A DNA stretch of 34,612 bases from contig JAFXZY010000004.1 of NCBI GenBank assembly GCA_017541025.1, forward strand, positions 1 through 34,612. The letters run 5' to 3'. The notes beneath the pieces were generated by a model. The model was not told the origin of the DNA. It saw only the letters and a list, made by a program, of their open reading frames with translations, and did no database searches. Position 1 is the stretch's first letter; the number at the start of each line of letters is the position of its first letter. The translations under genes and the position numbers were made by a program. Of this stretch, positions 16,701 to 23,930 are shown piece by piece. The DNA is from Bacteroidaceae bacterium. Lineage in GTDB: Bacteria > Bacteroidota > Bacteroidia > Bacteroidales > Bacteroidaceae.

Positions 16701-18341
16701 ACAACCTATACCAGAGGTGATGCCCTGATTACAGATGCTAAGCAGCTCTCAAGTAATGCAAGTGATGAAGCTGAGGGTAAGAACCTTAATGACTTGATTG
16801 ATGGCAATCCCAGCACATTCTGGCACAGCGACTGGCACCAGAAAGCACGTGTTCAGCCTTATCTGCAGGTTGCACTGAATGAGCCTGTTTCTGGTCTTAT
16901 CCAGGTAGGTCTTGTACGTCGTGGCAATGACTTCGGTCATATCGTTCGTATGTATGTTCAGGGTAGTAACGATGCCGAGAGCTGGACTAACATCGGTCAC
17001 TTCACAACTCCTTACACTTCTCCCGGTGAGACAGTATTCAGTCCTGCTATTGATTTGGGCGGTTCTTACAGCTATCTGCGTTTCACTATTACTCGCAGAG
17101 CCGGTAATGATGTAGAATTTGATCCATTCCAGGAAATTACTTCAGCAAGTCCTTATGATAAGGATGGTGGTTGGACCTACTTCCACTCAGCTGAATTCCA
17201 GCTGTATCCTCTGACTGCCGACAAGGAACCTGTTGCAACAGCTAAGGAACTTCAGAATACTTATAATGATCTTAATAAGGTTGTTAATATCTATAAGAAT
17301 CCTACAGCAGAGAACTTCACAGCTGCTAAGCAGGCATATAGCGCTTATCAGAACGAGTTCAATACTTCTGTTGGCAAGGCTGTTCTGCCCAGCGGTGCAG
17401 AGAAGGCTGCTCCTCAGTATGCTATCCAGAACAAGGCTAACGGTATGTTCATCCATTCAACCGATGGTAACTCTAACGACCTCTTCCTGAAGCTTACTCC
17501 AACATTCTTCCGTTACTCATCTCCTGGCTATGAAAGAAGCTTGTTGGCTGGTACTAACCTCAATGGTTCTGCCACCAATAATCTGCATGCCGGAGAGACT
17601 AACCGCAGATTGTGCACATGGACTTCTGCAGAGCCTTATTCTAACTCTGCTCTCGTAATCCGCGAGGCAGAAGCTGTTGAGCCTGCTGACTTCAACTTCA
17701 ACCTGAGCATCAAGACCGGTGAGATTTACAACTTCACTTCTCCCGTTTCTATTACCAATAATGGCGACGGTGTTGCTTACGTAGGTCTTGGTCAGTATGC
17801 TGATACAGAAGGTGTAACCTATCTGGCTCTGAAGAAGGTTGAAACCATCGAGGCTGGTCAGCCTGCCTTCTACATCCTTGGCGATACTACTCAGTACGAC
17901 GCAGAGGAAGATCCCGAGCTTGTTAAGTTCGCTATGCCTGCAGAACCCGAGTTCAAGCTTGTAGGTGATACCATCAACGGTTTCGTTGCTTGCATGGTTA
18001 ACCAGCCTATTGGTGCTAACGACATCATCTTCGATGCTAACTTCGCTACCAGCCTTGGTAAGACCGGTATGAACCTGGTTGCTCCTGGTGTTCTGGTTAA
18101 CCAGGCACTCTGTCCTGAGGTTGATGCTACCGTTGAATATGACTTCGCAATTTGCCTGAATGATCAAGACGCTGTCGATGGCATTAAGGATGTTGCTACT
18201 GCTGTTAAGAATGTTAGCAAGCCTGGTGATGTTTACAGTGTTGACGGTAAGCTCTTGAAGACTGGTGCTACCCTCAATAACCTGAAGTCTTTGGGTAAGG
18301 GTATGTACATCCTCAATGGAATGAAGGTACTTGTAAAGTAA
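13788..18341 (+). CDS. Giant secreted protein with two discoidin (F5/8C)-like domains, copy 2
   Basis: 1517 aa with a signal peptide (RYLFLLMLLFPLATMF ... AFAA). It is collinear with the preceding gene: N-terminal beta module (AYYITTDVDGTKFYV), discoidin-like modules at about 547-710 (LIDNDGGTFWHTSW, WHAAEIQF) and 967-1142 (LIDGNPSTFWHSDW, FHSAEFQLYP), the NLHAGETNRRLCTW module, and an almost identical C-terminal module (GDVYSVDGKLLKTG). Long stretches such as MFPTEEMYDKYGFDKSPADK differ by one residue from copy 1. Codons in the second half look unusually uniform (many GCT, GTT, AAG, CTG), as expected for a highly expressed gene; this was judged by eye. Function is as uncertain as for copy 1; a matched pair of surface-binding proteins is plausible. 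It is closed by a strong terminator. Confidence 0.8.
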   Translation: MRKRYLFLLMLLFPLATMFKLGSAFAADPPESEYEAALAAITDGAYYITTDVDGTKFYVTQGGNLTDDIEVAYMFGISKVDASAAGDKLFNTAWKIEPNNGSHFSNTTLTNDKANLLFADEVYRQDSGNDRNDWERQIFYLNPETGKYAIRSCNTSYAESSWKDAGRAFWTWYVKDTEADYVVPTPCYSYDAAYIWSFELPEEKAQIKMALEGIYNTYEQQAVDDVDEPTSVNMYSGEGPGYGTLADWDTWRKFKAELDKIDPLLMKFFDEDYNPATDPDCPDLDGANALKNELDSMWNVLLASEISYKIPQDGYYRIITRMRYYTDTEIRDEESGELIDTERSYVTKAALASYDKNFPGNVMFGTLRKDLANYVWKLTQVGDSVLMQNVGMGTYPNKESSSRFLLTDDPTKISHVTFDYAASDIVDLDDDDQDERDIFYIRLSSDPRHVERYLHQNGHSRGKDSHKDLDMGFWRGTYGMGGEAGIYGSDEGTSEWYLEPVSEDEVAELVEKFQPILHHDVLVQENQELRDEVAAAIEDSKDIIREDMITAAAQLSSPNSDEAEGTNIGNLIDNDGGTFWHTSWHGSNQEPQMVYNEGSYHYLQIAGMEKMVGNVDFYFRQRNGADQDHPAEVTLFGSEDPEAADADWVEFAKLTIPNVGNGAENHIPFTVENAYPYVRLIVTKVKKQDGSDMDHRTYWHAAEIQFSTVKDNPSSRFVALGEIATNLVDAFNENLAIADADIEFKDYEKLLQAYELFKGGLVDPTELRNALAKYAKVTEGVVEGTEPGQWASTDVAKAYDKLYAEAKAYEASGKYTPEQIHKYAAMLKAMSKSVAEQVNGVKTGTWYRIMFPTEEMYDKYGFDKSPADKTSLREDQSIMMGTFVAPAYEVTEEEAAPTEEDPEAVANVTHLEAYEKDAVSDASRLFFMADEEITDKDLSEFRFIERPQEEANYVGLFSEVMENSAVALDLSTTYTRGDALITDAKQLSSNASDEAEGKNLNDLIDGNPSTFWHSDWHQKARVQPYLQVALNEPVSGLIQVGLVRRGNDFGHIVRMYVQGSNDAESWTNIGHFTTPYTSPGETVFSPAIDLGGSYSYLRFTITRRAGNDVEFDPFQEITSASPYDKDGGWTYFHSAEFQLYPLTADKEPVATAKELQNTYNDLNKVVNIYKNPTAENFTAAKQAYSAYQNEFNTSVGKAVLPSGAEKAAPQYAIQNKANGMFIHSTDGNSNDLFLKLTPTFFRYSSPGYERSLLAGTNLNGSATNNLHAGETNRRLCTWTSAEPYSNSALVIREAEAVEPADFNFNLSIKTGEIYNFTSPVSITNNGDGVAYVGLGQYADTEGVTYLALKKVETIEAGQPAFYILGDTTQYDAEEDPELVKFAMPAEPEFKLVGDTINGFVACMVNQPIGANDIIFDANFATSLGKTGMNLVAPGVLVNQALCPEVDATVEYDFAICLNDQDAVDGIKDVATAVKNVSKPGDVYSVDGKLLKTGATLNNLKSLGKGMYILNGMKVLVK

Positions 18342-18359
18342 TCGAATCCTAATCTAGAT

Positions 18360-18400
18360 AAAAGGGAGTTTTTGGGAATCATCCCAGAGGCTCCCTTTTT
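18360..18400 (+). terminator. Strong terminator after copy 2
   Basis: Outer stem AAAAGGGAG (18360-18368) / CTCCCTTTTT (18391-18400) and inner stem TGGGA-ATCA-TCCCA. It starts 18 bp after the stop codon. Confidence 0.9.
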
Positions 18401-18410
18401 ATTTACATAC

Positions 18411-18460
18411 CCCCCTCCATCTCCCCGAGGGGAGGGAATTCTCAACTTTCAACTCTCTTA
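18411..18460 (-). repeat. GC-rich palindrome joined to a heptamer array
   Basis: CCCCCTCCATCTCCCC-GA-GGGGAGGG (18411-18436, tail on the left, so minus orientation) is followed directly by AATTCTC, AACTTTC, AACTCTC units. It fills the gap before the C1 protease gene. The same joint arrangement occurs inside that gene at 20961-21044. Confidence 0.8.
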
Positions 18461-18473
18461 AATCTATTATTCA

Positions 18474-21400
18474 ATGAAAACCAAGAGTCTGATAATGCTG
18501 GCATGCGTGGCTTATACCATGAATGGTGTAGCCCAAATAGAAGACTATGTACTGCCAGATGGTAAGGTGGTAAAGATAGACCGCAGCGTCTTTCCTGACT
18601 TGAAATACGATGTAACCCCAAGGCCTCAGCCTGCCGACTATGTTGCCAGGCGTAAGGCTCGTAAGGCTAAGTCCCAACTGCCTCCGTTTGTCTATAACGG
18701 ACAGGATAAGTATTTCCCTCCCATCTTTAATCAGGATGGTGGTTCCTGTGGTTCTGCTGCGGGAGTAGGTTATCAGTTTACGCACGAGATAAACAGTTAT
18801 CGTGATGCGGATGCTTCCCTGCCCGAGAACCAGTACCCCTCACATTTCACCTGGCTGTTGGCTTACCAGACCAGTTCAACAGAGGGAATGGCAAAAGGAA
18901 ACGGAATCCCCAATGTGCCAACATACGGTGGAAGAACCTACAGCAGGCTCTTTGGTCCGCAGACGCATGACGACCCCGACTACGGTTGGATGCAGGGCTA
19001 CGACAAGTGGTTCAGTGCCATGTGGAATAGGTCGGCCTATGACTTTTCAATGGCCCCCACCAACACGCCAGAGGGAAGGCAGGAGCTCAAGGAATGGCTC
19101 TATAACCATTGTGGTGATGAGACCATGCACGGAGGCGGTGTGGCAGGCATAGGCGTAGCTGCATACGGAAATTGGGCAGCTATCCCTACCTCTGCCGCCA
19201 ATAAGGCTGCTGGGGTTGTGGGCATGAAGTACGTAAAGGCATGGGGCGATACCTTTAACCATGCACTTACCGTTTGTGGTTATGACGATCGTATAGAGTT
19301 CGACTTGGATGGTGACGGTAAGATAGGCGAGGTGGACGAGGATGAGGTAGGAGCCTGGATCATCGCCAATTCGTGGGGCGACGGTTGGGAGAACAAGGGT
19401 TTCATTTATTGTCCTTATAAATACTCCTATGCGGTAGGAACGGATACCTGGACCTGGACTCCAGGAGCCTTTGTTATCCGACAGGATTATCGTCCTCTGC
19501 GTACCATTAAGTTGCTGATGGATTACACGCATCGTAGTGAGTTGTTGCTCACTGCTGGTGTAGCAGAGAATCTGAATGCCACCAAGCCTGAAAAGACTAT
19601 TCCTTTTGAACATTTCCGGTATGCAGGCAATACCTTAGGAGCAGATCCTGCTCCGGAGGTTCCTATGCTGGGCCGTTGGGCAGATGGCATACACAATGAA
19701 CCTATGGAGTTTGGCTACGACCTTACAGACCTGACCTTCTCCGTAGATCGTACCAAACCTCTCAAGTATTTCTTTGTTGTCAAGACCAAGACGGGCGCTA
19801 TCGGAACCGGACATATTTATAATGCTTCCATTATCAATTATGAAGTAGAGAATGATGGTGTGGAAATACCCTTCGACCAACAGAATGTGGAAATCAAGAA
19901 TAAGGGCAGGGAAACCGTCATCAGTGTTATTGTACCGGGTGAACAGCTCTATCCTCCTACCAATCTTAGTGTGGAAGACGGGGTGCTGGTTTGGGAGGCT
20001 CCACAGACTTCCAGTCTTACCCTAACAGGTTACCATGTTTATGAGGGAGAAAAACTCGTGGCTCAGCTGCCAGCAGAGAAAACCTTCTACACGCCTGCAG
20101 ATGGGGCGACAGGCCCCTTTACCGTAAGAGCAGTATATCAGGCTGGTCAGTACGGACAGGAGTCAGCTTCATCTAATACCGCTCTTTTGCAGATTCCACA
20201 ACTGGGTTCAAATCAGATAGTCAACCTTACAGAGAGTGGAATCACCATACCCAATGCCATTTCAGAGATGCTGGGAAAGGCTACCATTGAGTTTTGGATG
20301 CGCAACGATAAGAACGTCAACTATTCCCATCAGGTAGGTCCCGGTTGGGGCAAGTTCCTCTTTCACAACAACAGCAACGGAAGCCTCTCCGTAGGGTGGG
20401 AGAGTAACAGTACCGACCGTCTGAATGTCTCCAACATTTTCACCACTACTAAGAAGTGGAACCACATAGCCATTGTCATAAACGGTAGTATGCTTTCGGT
20501 GTATGTCAATGGTACCAAGAAAGGTTCCATCACCTCTAAGACTTATTCGGGACTGTCAGCATTTGGCGACCTTCAGTTTGGCCATACAGATACCAATAAC
20601 TGGTGGTTGGGCGGACTGGATGAGATTAGGGTCTGGAAGACAGCCCGTACGCAGACAGAGATTAGGAACAATATGCGTGTTCGTATAGCGGCTCCAGCTT
20701 TGCAGCCCGATTTGTTGGTTTATCTGCCTATGGAGACTATCGAGGTGAACGGAAAGACCCTGTTGCGCGAATGTATAAGCGGAAAGCATGCCACCTTCCA
20801 TGTAGGTACCCATGAGGTCGTGGAGTCCGAAGCTCCCTTCACAGGTGCAGCACCTACTCCTACCCTCACCATTGTTGAGGATGAAGCCACCCACTTGGCT
20901 GGCATCCCCTTCCAGCTTACTGCCCAAACTACCCTCAATGCCATCAAATGGGAATGGAAAGCCCCCTCCATCTCCCCCTTTGGGGGAGTGAATAACTCTA
21001 CACTTTCCACTGACTCTAAACTCTACACTCTAAACTCTCAACTAGTTACATTAAATTTCCCGTCCCCGGGTACATTTAATGTTGCCTGCACCGTCAGTTT
21101 CCCCGATGGAAGCGAGCTGACAGAAAGCAAGGAAATAACTGTGCAGCAGGGTGAAGCTCCTGTAGCAGCCTTTGAGGTCCTCAATGATACGCTTCCTGCT
21201 GGTGATAGGTTCAGCTTTATCAACAAGACGGAGGCTACAGGCTGCACCTATCAGTGGAGCATGCCCGGAGCCGAGGTAGAGCGGTTAGGAGGTACCAACG
21301 CTACTGCCCTGTATCCCATCGTAGGAACCTTCCAGGTAACCCTTACGGCTACCAATCCATATGGTTCTAACAGTGTGACCAAGCAGGTAACGGTACGCGA

Positions 21401-23054
21401 GTCGGCTCCTGCAGCACGCTTTGACATCTCTCAGACGGCGATCATGTTGGGCGAAGGAGTCCAACTTATTGATGAGAGTCGTTATAGCCCTCTCTCCTGG
21501 CAGTGGGAGCTGAGTAATGGTTGTCGTTCCTTGACTACCAGTGAACAGTCGCCTTATGTGGTTCCTACCGCTCCTGGCGTTTATGATGTCAGTCTGCATG
21601 TCACCAACCAGTTGGGCGAGAATACCCTTTCTATGGGACGCTATCTGATAGTCAGCAATGATGATGCCAAATCTTGTCTCAACTTCACAGGCTCAGAGCA
21701 GTTGTTGGTTTCTTGTCCGTTTACCGAGGAGCAGAAGGCACTTACCCTCGACTGGTGGATGCGTCCGCAGCAATATCAGGGCAGTGTGAGTCTTGCTTCG
21801 GCACAGGGTAGTTTCTCAACCTCTGTTGATAGTAAGGGTGTACTGTCCGTCAAGTTAGGCAGCAAGACCGTTCCTTCCGATGAAGGCTATATCCTGACGA
21901 ATGAGTGGCACCATTATGCTGTTACTTACAGTACAGGAACGGTTAAGTTCTACCGTGATGGTTTACTCTTCTGTAGTCCAACCACCAAGTTGGCTACCCG
22001 TATGCCCGTTTTAGGTAGCATCACTATGGGGGCAGATGGTTTCAAAGGTCAGTTAGACGAAGTCCGACTGTGGGGCTCAGCACATACAGCCGATAAGGTA
22101 AAAGCATATAGCAATCAGCATATCAGTGATGTTCAGTCTGCCCAGGCAGAGGATAATCTGTTGTTGTATTATGATTTCAACCAGAATAGTGGTGATGTCT
22201 TAGACCGTACCTCCAATGCACAGCGTATAGGCTTTGGCCCTGATGGTGATGCATGGAACTCTGCTTTGGGAGTCTTCACCCTTGATACGGAAGCCCTGAT
22301 GCACGGTGATATTTCATCCCAATACCTTACAAATTATAAGAATCCGTTCATTACCGGCTCAGGTACGGTCAATAGCAATAATAGCAGTCGTTTCCTGAAG
22401 CTGGCAATGCGCACAGCCCGTTCTAAGTGGCAGGATGCCAATGCCATAGTCAGGAACGGAATCACCACGGGAGCACATATTGATACCAGCCACCACAGTG
22501 ATATCCAGTTCGAGACACAATGGAGCGGTTTTGCCACACCGTTATTGGATTATCGCCTATGGCAGGCAGTCACCCTCCCGGCAGGTCGTTATACCTTCAG
22601 TATCACGCATGGTGATGTGGATGACATGCAGACAAGCCGATTGGTAGTATGCGAAGGTAGCAAGATGATAAGCGATGCAGAGTGCGAGGAGAAAGCCATT
22701 GCATGGGCCAAACTTATCGATGGAATCGTTAATTTTACGCTTTCTGAAGAGACTGAAGTGTCTTTGGGAATCATTGTTAATCTTACCGGTCAGTCCAGTT
22801 TTGGTATCAATGCCTTCAAGTTGGAGGGTGTCACCATAGAGCCTCTTACTCCCTCAGATCCAACAGGCATAAAAGCCCCAACGTTCAATTCCCAATCATT
22901 ATATTCCCTCCCTACAAGGGAGGGCCAGGGTGGGTCGCTCAATTCTCAATTCATTTACGACCTGAGTGGCCGCAAAATAGTAAATGGTAAATGGCTAAAT
23001 GGTAAATTGCCAAAGGGTGTTTACATCCAGAACGGCAAGAAAGTGCTATATTAG
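18474..23054 (+). CDS. Secreted C1 (papain-like) peptidase with LamG and PKD domains
   Basis: 1526 aa, with a signal peptide of about 20 residues (SLIMLACVAYTMNGVA). The papain-fold catalytic residues are visible: Q87 and C92 in NQDGGSCGS, H263 in FNHALTVCGYDD and N299 in IANSWGDGW. DLDGDGKIGEVDED at 277-290 looks like a calcium-binding loop. A fibronectin-type segment follows (about 490-580), then a LamG-like domain (about 585-740), PKD-like domains between 820 and 1060 (PGTFNVACTVSF, VGTFQVTLTATNPYG, PGVYDVSLHVTNQ), a second LamG-like domain (about 1068-1245), a C-terminal jelly-roll-like region and a sorting-type end (YDLSGRKI ... LPKGVYIQNGKKVLY). It probably degrades extracellular protein while attached to the cell surface. 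Repeat DNA is translated in the first PKD domain (around residues 830-857) and again just before the C-terminal module. Confidence 0.85.
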   Translation: MKTKSLIMLACVAYTMNGVAQIEDYVLPDGKVVKIDRSVFPDLKYDVTPRPQPADYVARRKARKAKSQLPPFVYNGQDKYFPPIFNQDGGSCGSAAGVGYQFTHEINSYRDADASLPENQYPSHFTWLLAYQTSSTEGMAKGNGIPNVPTYGGRTYSRLFGPQTHDDPDYGWMQGYDKWFSAMWNRSAYDFSMAPTNTPEGRQELKEWLYNHCGDETMHGGGVAGIGVAAYGNWAAIPTSAANKAAGVVGMKYVKAWGDTFNHALTVCGYDDRIEFDLDGDGKIGEVDEDEVGAWIIANSWGDGWENKGFIYCPYKYSYAVGTDTWTWTPGAFVIRQDYRPLRTIKLLMDYTHRSELLLTAGVAENLNATKPEKTIPFEHFRYAGNTLGADPAPEVPMLGRWADGIHNEPMEFGYDLTDLTFSVDRTKPLKYFFVVKTKTGAIGTGHIYNASIINYEVENDGVEIPFDQQNVEIKNKGRETVISVIVPGEQLYPPTNLSVEDGVLVWEAPQTSSLTLTGYHVYEGEKLVAQLPAEKTFYTPADGATGPFTVRAVYQAGQYGQESASSNTALLQIPQLGSNQIVNLTESGITIPNAISEMLGKATIEFWMRNDKNVNYSHQVGPGWGKFLFHNNSNGSLSVGWESNSTDRLNVSNIFTTTKKWNHIAIVINGSMLSVYVNGTKKGSITSKTYSGLSAFGDLQFGHTDTNNWWLGGLDEIRVWKTARTQTEIRNNMRVRIAAPALQPDLLVYLPMETIEVNGKTLLRECISGKHATFHVGTHEVVESEAPFTGAAPTPTLTIVEDEATHLAGIPFQLTAQTTLNAIKWEWKAPSISPFGGVNNSTLSTDSKLYTLNSQLVTLNFPSPGTFNVACTVSFPDGSELTESKEITVQQGEAPVAAFEVLNDTLPAGDRFSFINKTEATGCTYQWSMPGAEVERLGGTNATALYPIVGTFQVTLTATNPYGSNSVTKQVTVRESAPAARFDISQTAIMLGEGVQLIDESRYSPLSWQWELSNGCRSLTTSEQSPYVVPTAPGVYDVSLHVTNQLGENTLSMGRYLIVSNDDAKSCLNFTGSEQLLVSCPFTEEQKALTLDWWMRPQQYQGSVSLASAQGSFSTSVDSKGVLSVKLGSKTVPSDEGYILTNEWHHYAVTYSTGTVKFYRDGLLFCSPTTKLATRMPVLGSITMGADGFKGQLDEVRLWGSAHTADKVKAYSNQHISDVQSAQAEDNLLLYYDFNQNSGDVLDRTSNAQRIGFGPDGDAWNSALGVFTLDTEALMHGDISSQYLTNYKNPFITGSGTVNSNNSSRFLKLAMRTARSKWQDANAIVRNGITTGAHIDTSHHSDIQFETQWSGFATPLLDYRLWQAVTLPAGRYTFSITHGDVDDMQTSRLVVCEGSKMISDAECEEKAIAWAKLIDGIVNFTLSEETEVSLGIIVNLTGQSSFGINAFKLEGVTIEPLTPSDPTGIKAPTFNSQSLYSLPTREGQGGSLNSQFIYDLSGRKIVNGKWLNGKLPKGVYIQNGKKVLY
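20961..21044 (-). repeat. GC-rich palindrome plus ACTCTAA heptamer array inside the C1 peptidase gene
   Basis: The palindrome CTCCCCC-TTT-GGGGGAG with the C-rich flank GCCCCCTCCAT (20961-20989) is followed by ACTCTAC, ACTTTCC, ACTGACTCTAA, ACTCTAC, ACTCTAA, ACTCTCA units. The frame stays open and yields SPFGGVNN then LSTDSKLYTLNSQL. It interrupts a PKD domain between KWEWKAP and LVTLNFPSPGTF. Confidence 0.85.
22883..23009 (+). repeat. Arrays and palindrome before the C-terminal module of the C1 peptidase
   Basis: Order: a short array GTTCAATTCCCAATC, the palindrome CCCTCCC-TACAA-GGGAGGG with tail CCAGGGTGGG (22907-22933), TCAATTC units (22939-22953), native sequence for YDLSGRK, then ATGGTAA, ATGGCTAA, ATGGTAA units (22983-23005). 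All are in frame, giving TFNSQSLYSLPTREGQGGS, LNSQF and VNGKWLNGKL. Confidence 0.8.
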
Positions 23055-23088
23055 TTTACTGTTTACTGTTTACCGTTTACTGTTTAAA
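23054..23088 (+). repeat. GTTTACT heptamer array starting at the C1 peptidase stop codon
   Basis: Units GTTTACT (23054), GTTTACT, GTTTACC, GTTTACT and GTTTAAA follow each other exactly every 7 bp. The first G is the last base of the TAG stop codon. Confidence 0.9.
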
Positions 23089-23152
23089 GATGAGTTAAAA
23101 TAAATATTTCAACTTTCGGATGTGATAGGTTATAACAAAAACCTCAAAAACC

Positions 23153-23282
23153 CTTTTTGTGTGGTTAAGGCTGTCGCCTTTTTTTTGCTAATGACATATC
23201 CTTTTTCTTGTGAGCAAGCTCACAGACAAAAGCCTATGCCATCATCATCATAGTCCCGATGGCACTTCAACCACACAAAAAG
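23153..23282 (+). other. Structured non-coding element closed by a 14-bp inverted repeat
   Basis: CTTTTTGTGTGGTT at 23153-23166 is perfectly complementary to AACCACACAAAAAG at 23269-23282. Inside are AAGGC-TGTC-GCCTT, the 16-bp palindrome TGTGAGCAAGCTCACA (23209-23224) and GCCATC ... GATGGC (about 23237-23262). No ORF fits. It could be a small RNA or a nested terminator structure. From 23283 to 23660 I see AT-rich DNA with a GCAAGT-TC-ACTTGC palindrome at 23413-23426 and no convincing gene. Confidence 0.45.
23167..23186 (+). terminator. Likely terminator of the C1 peptidase gene
   Basis: AAGGC-TGTC-GCCTT followed by six more T residues. The stem is short (5 bp) but the T run is clear. It is also part of the larger inverted-repeat element. 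Confidence 0.6.
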
Positions 23283-23661
23283 AAAAACCGAAAAAACATT
23301 CTGTTTCACAATATTATTGATTAATATTTATGTATACCAAATCCAGTTTTTGATGTTTTTCTTTTCTGGTGTTTAAGCCGCAAGGCTGTTTTCTATTTGG
23401 GCGCCAGAGAAGGCAAGTTCACTTGCATACGCTGATGGACAGATTGAAAACATGTGAGTGTAACTCATAAACAGCAGAAAAGGGTTTTCTTGGTTTTTTT
23501 CATTCACATAATAAACTCTCGAAACATAAATAGATTTCTCCCAGAGGAATTGATTCTTTTCTCTCTTATTGCTTTTTTTTATATTTACAAGGGAATCAAG
23601 GTAAATGTTGGTATTCTTGTTATTTTAACCTGTAAAATTTGTTTATAAGGAATATAATCTC

Positions 23662-23669
23662 TACTTTTG
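23662..23669 (+). promoter_or_regulatory. -7 box of the exopolysaccharide operon
   Basis: TACTTTTG fits TAnnTTTG. It lies about 260 bp before the NusG-like gene, implying a long untranslated leader that starts near 23673. Confidence 0.55.
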
Positions 23670-23694
23670 CATGGAAAATAGTAATTGCATGACT

Positions 23695-23715
23695 GCGCCC
23701 TTTAAAAAAGGGCGC
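23695..23715 (+). promoter_or_regulatory. Perfect leader hairpin of the exopolysaccharide operon
   Basis: GCGCCCTTT-AAA-AAAGGGCGC: a perfect 9-bp stem with a 3-nt loop about 20 nt into the predicted leader RNA. There is no T run after it, so it is not a standard terminator. It may stabilise the 5' end or act as a pause or recruitment signal for the NusG-like protein. Confidence 0.55.
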
Positions 23716-23881
23716 CCTGAATATGCAATGGCTATTATGTAAAAGACAGGAGAATCCAGTCGCCGTACTGAAGGTCTATTTCACAGACTCACAAGGGATT
23801 ACGCAATGGCTGGGTTAACCAATGGAAGATAATAATCGTTCTCTTTGGCATGCCGGAGGGGACAAGGAGAGGTTGTAACTT

Positions 23882-23921
23882 AGAGTGAAACGCTAACGTC
23901 AGGTGTAGCGTATACTCTTTT
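23882..23921 (+). terminator. Attenuator-like hairpin just before the NusG-like gene
   Basis: AGAGT-GAAA-CGCTA (23882-23895) pairs with TAGCG-TAT-ACTCT (23906-23918) around a 10-nt loop, and four T residues follow. The structure ends 10 bp before the ATG at 23931, too close to be an ordinary gene-end terminator. A regulatory role in the leader is likely. Confidence 0.5.
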
Positions 23922-23930
23922 AAAAGTAGA

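Noticed and set aside
23454-23648. Possible 64-codon gene with a GTG start in the long gap
   Set aside because: AT-rich DNA, no promoter or family resemblance, and a poor start; the predicted hydrophobic stretch is expected from T-rich sequence.
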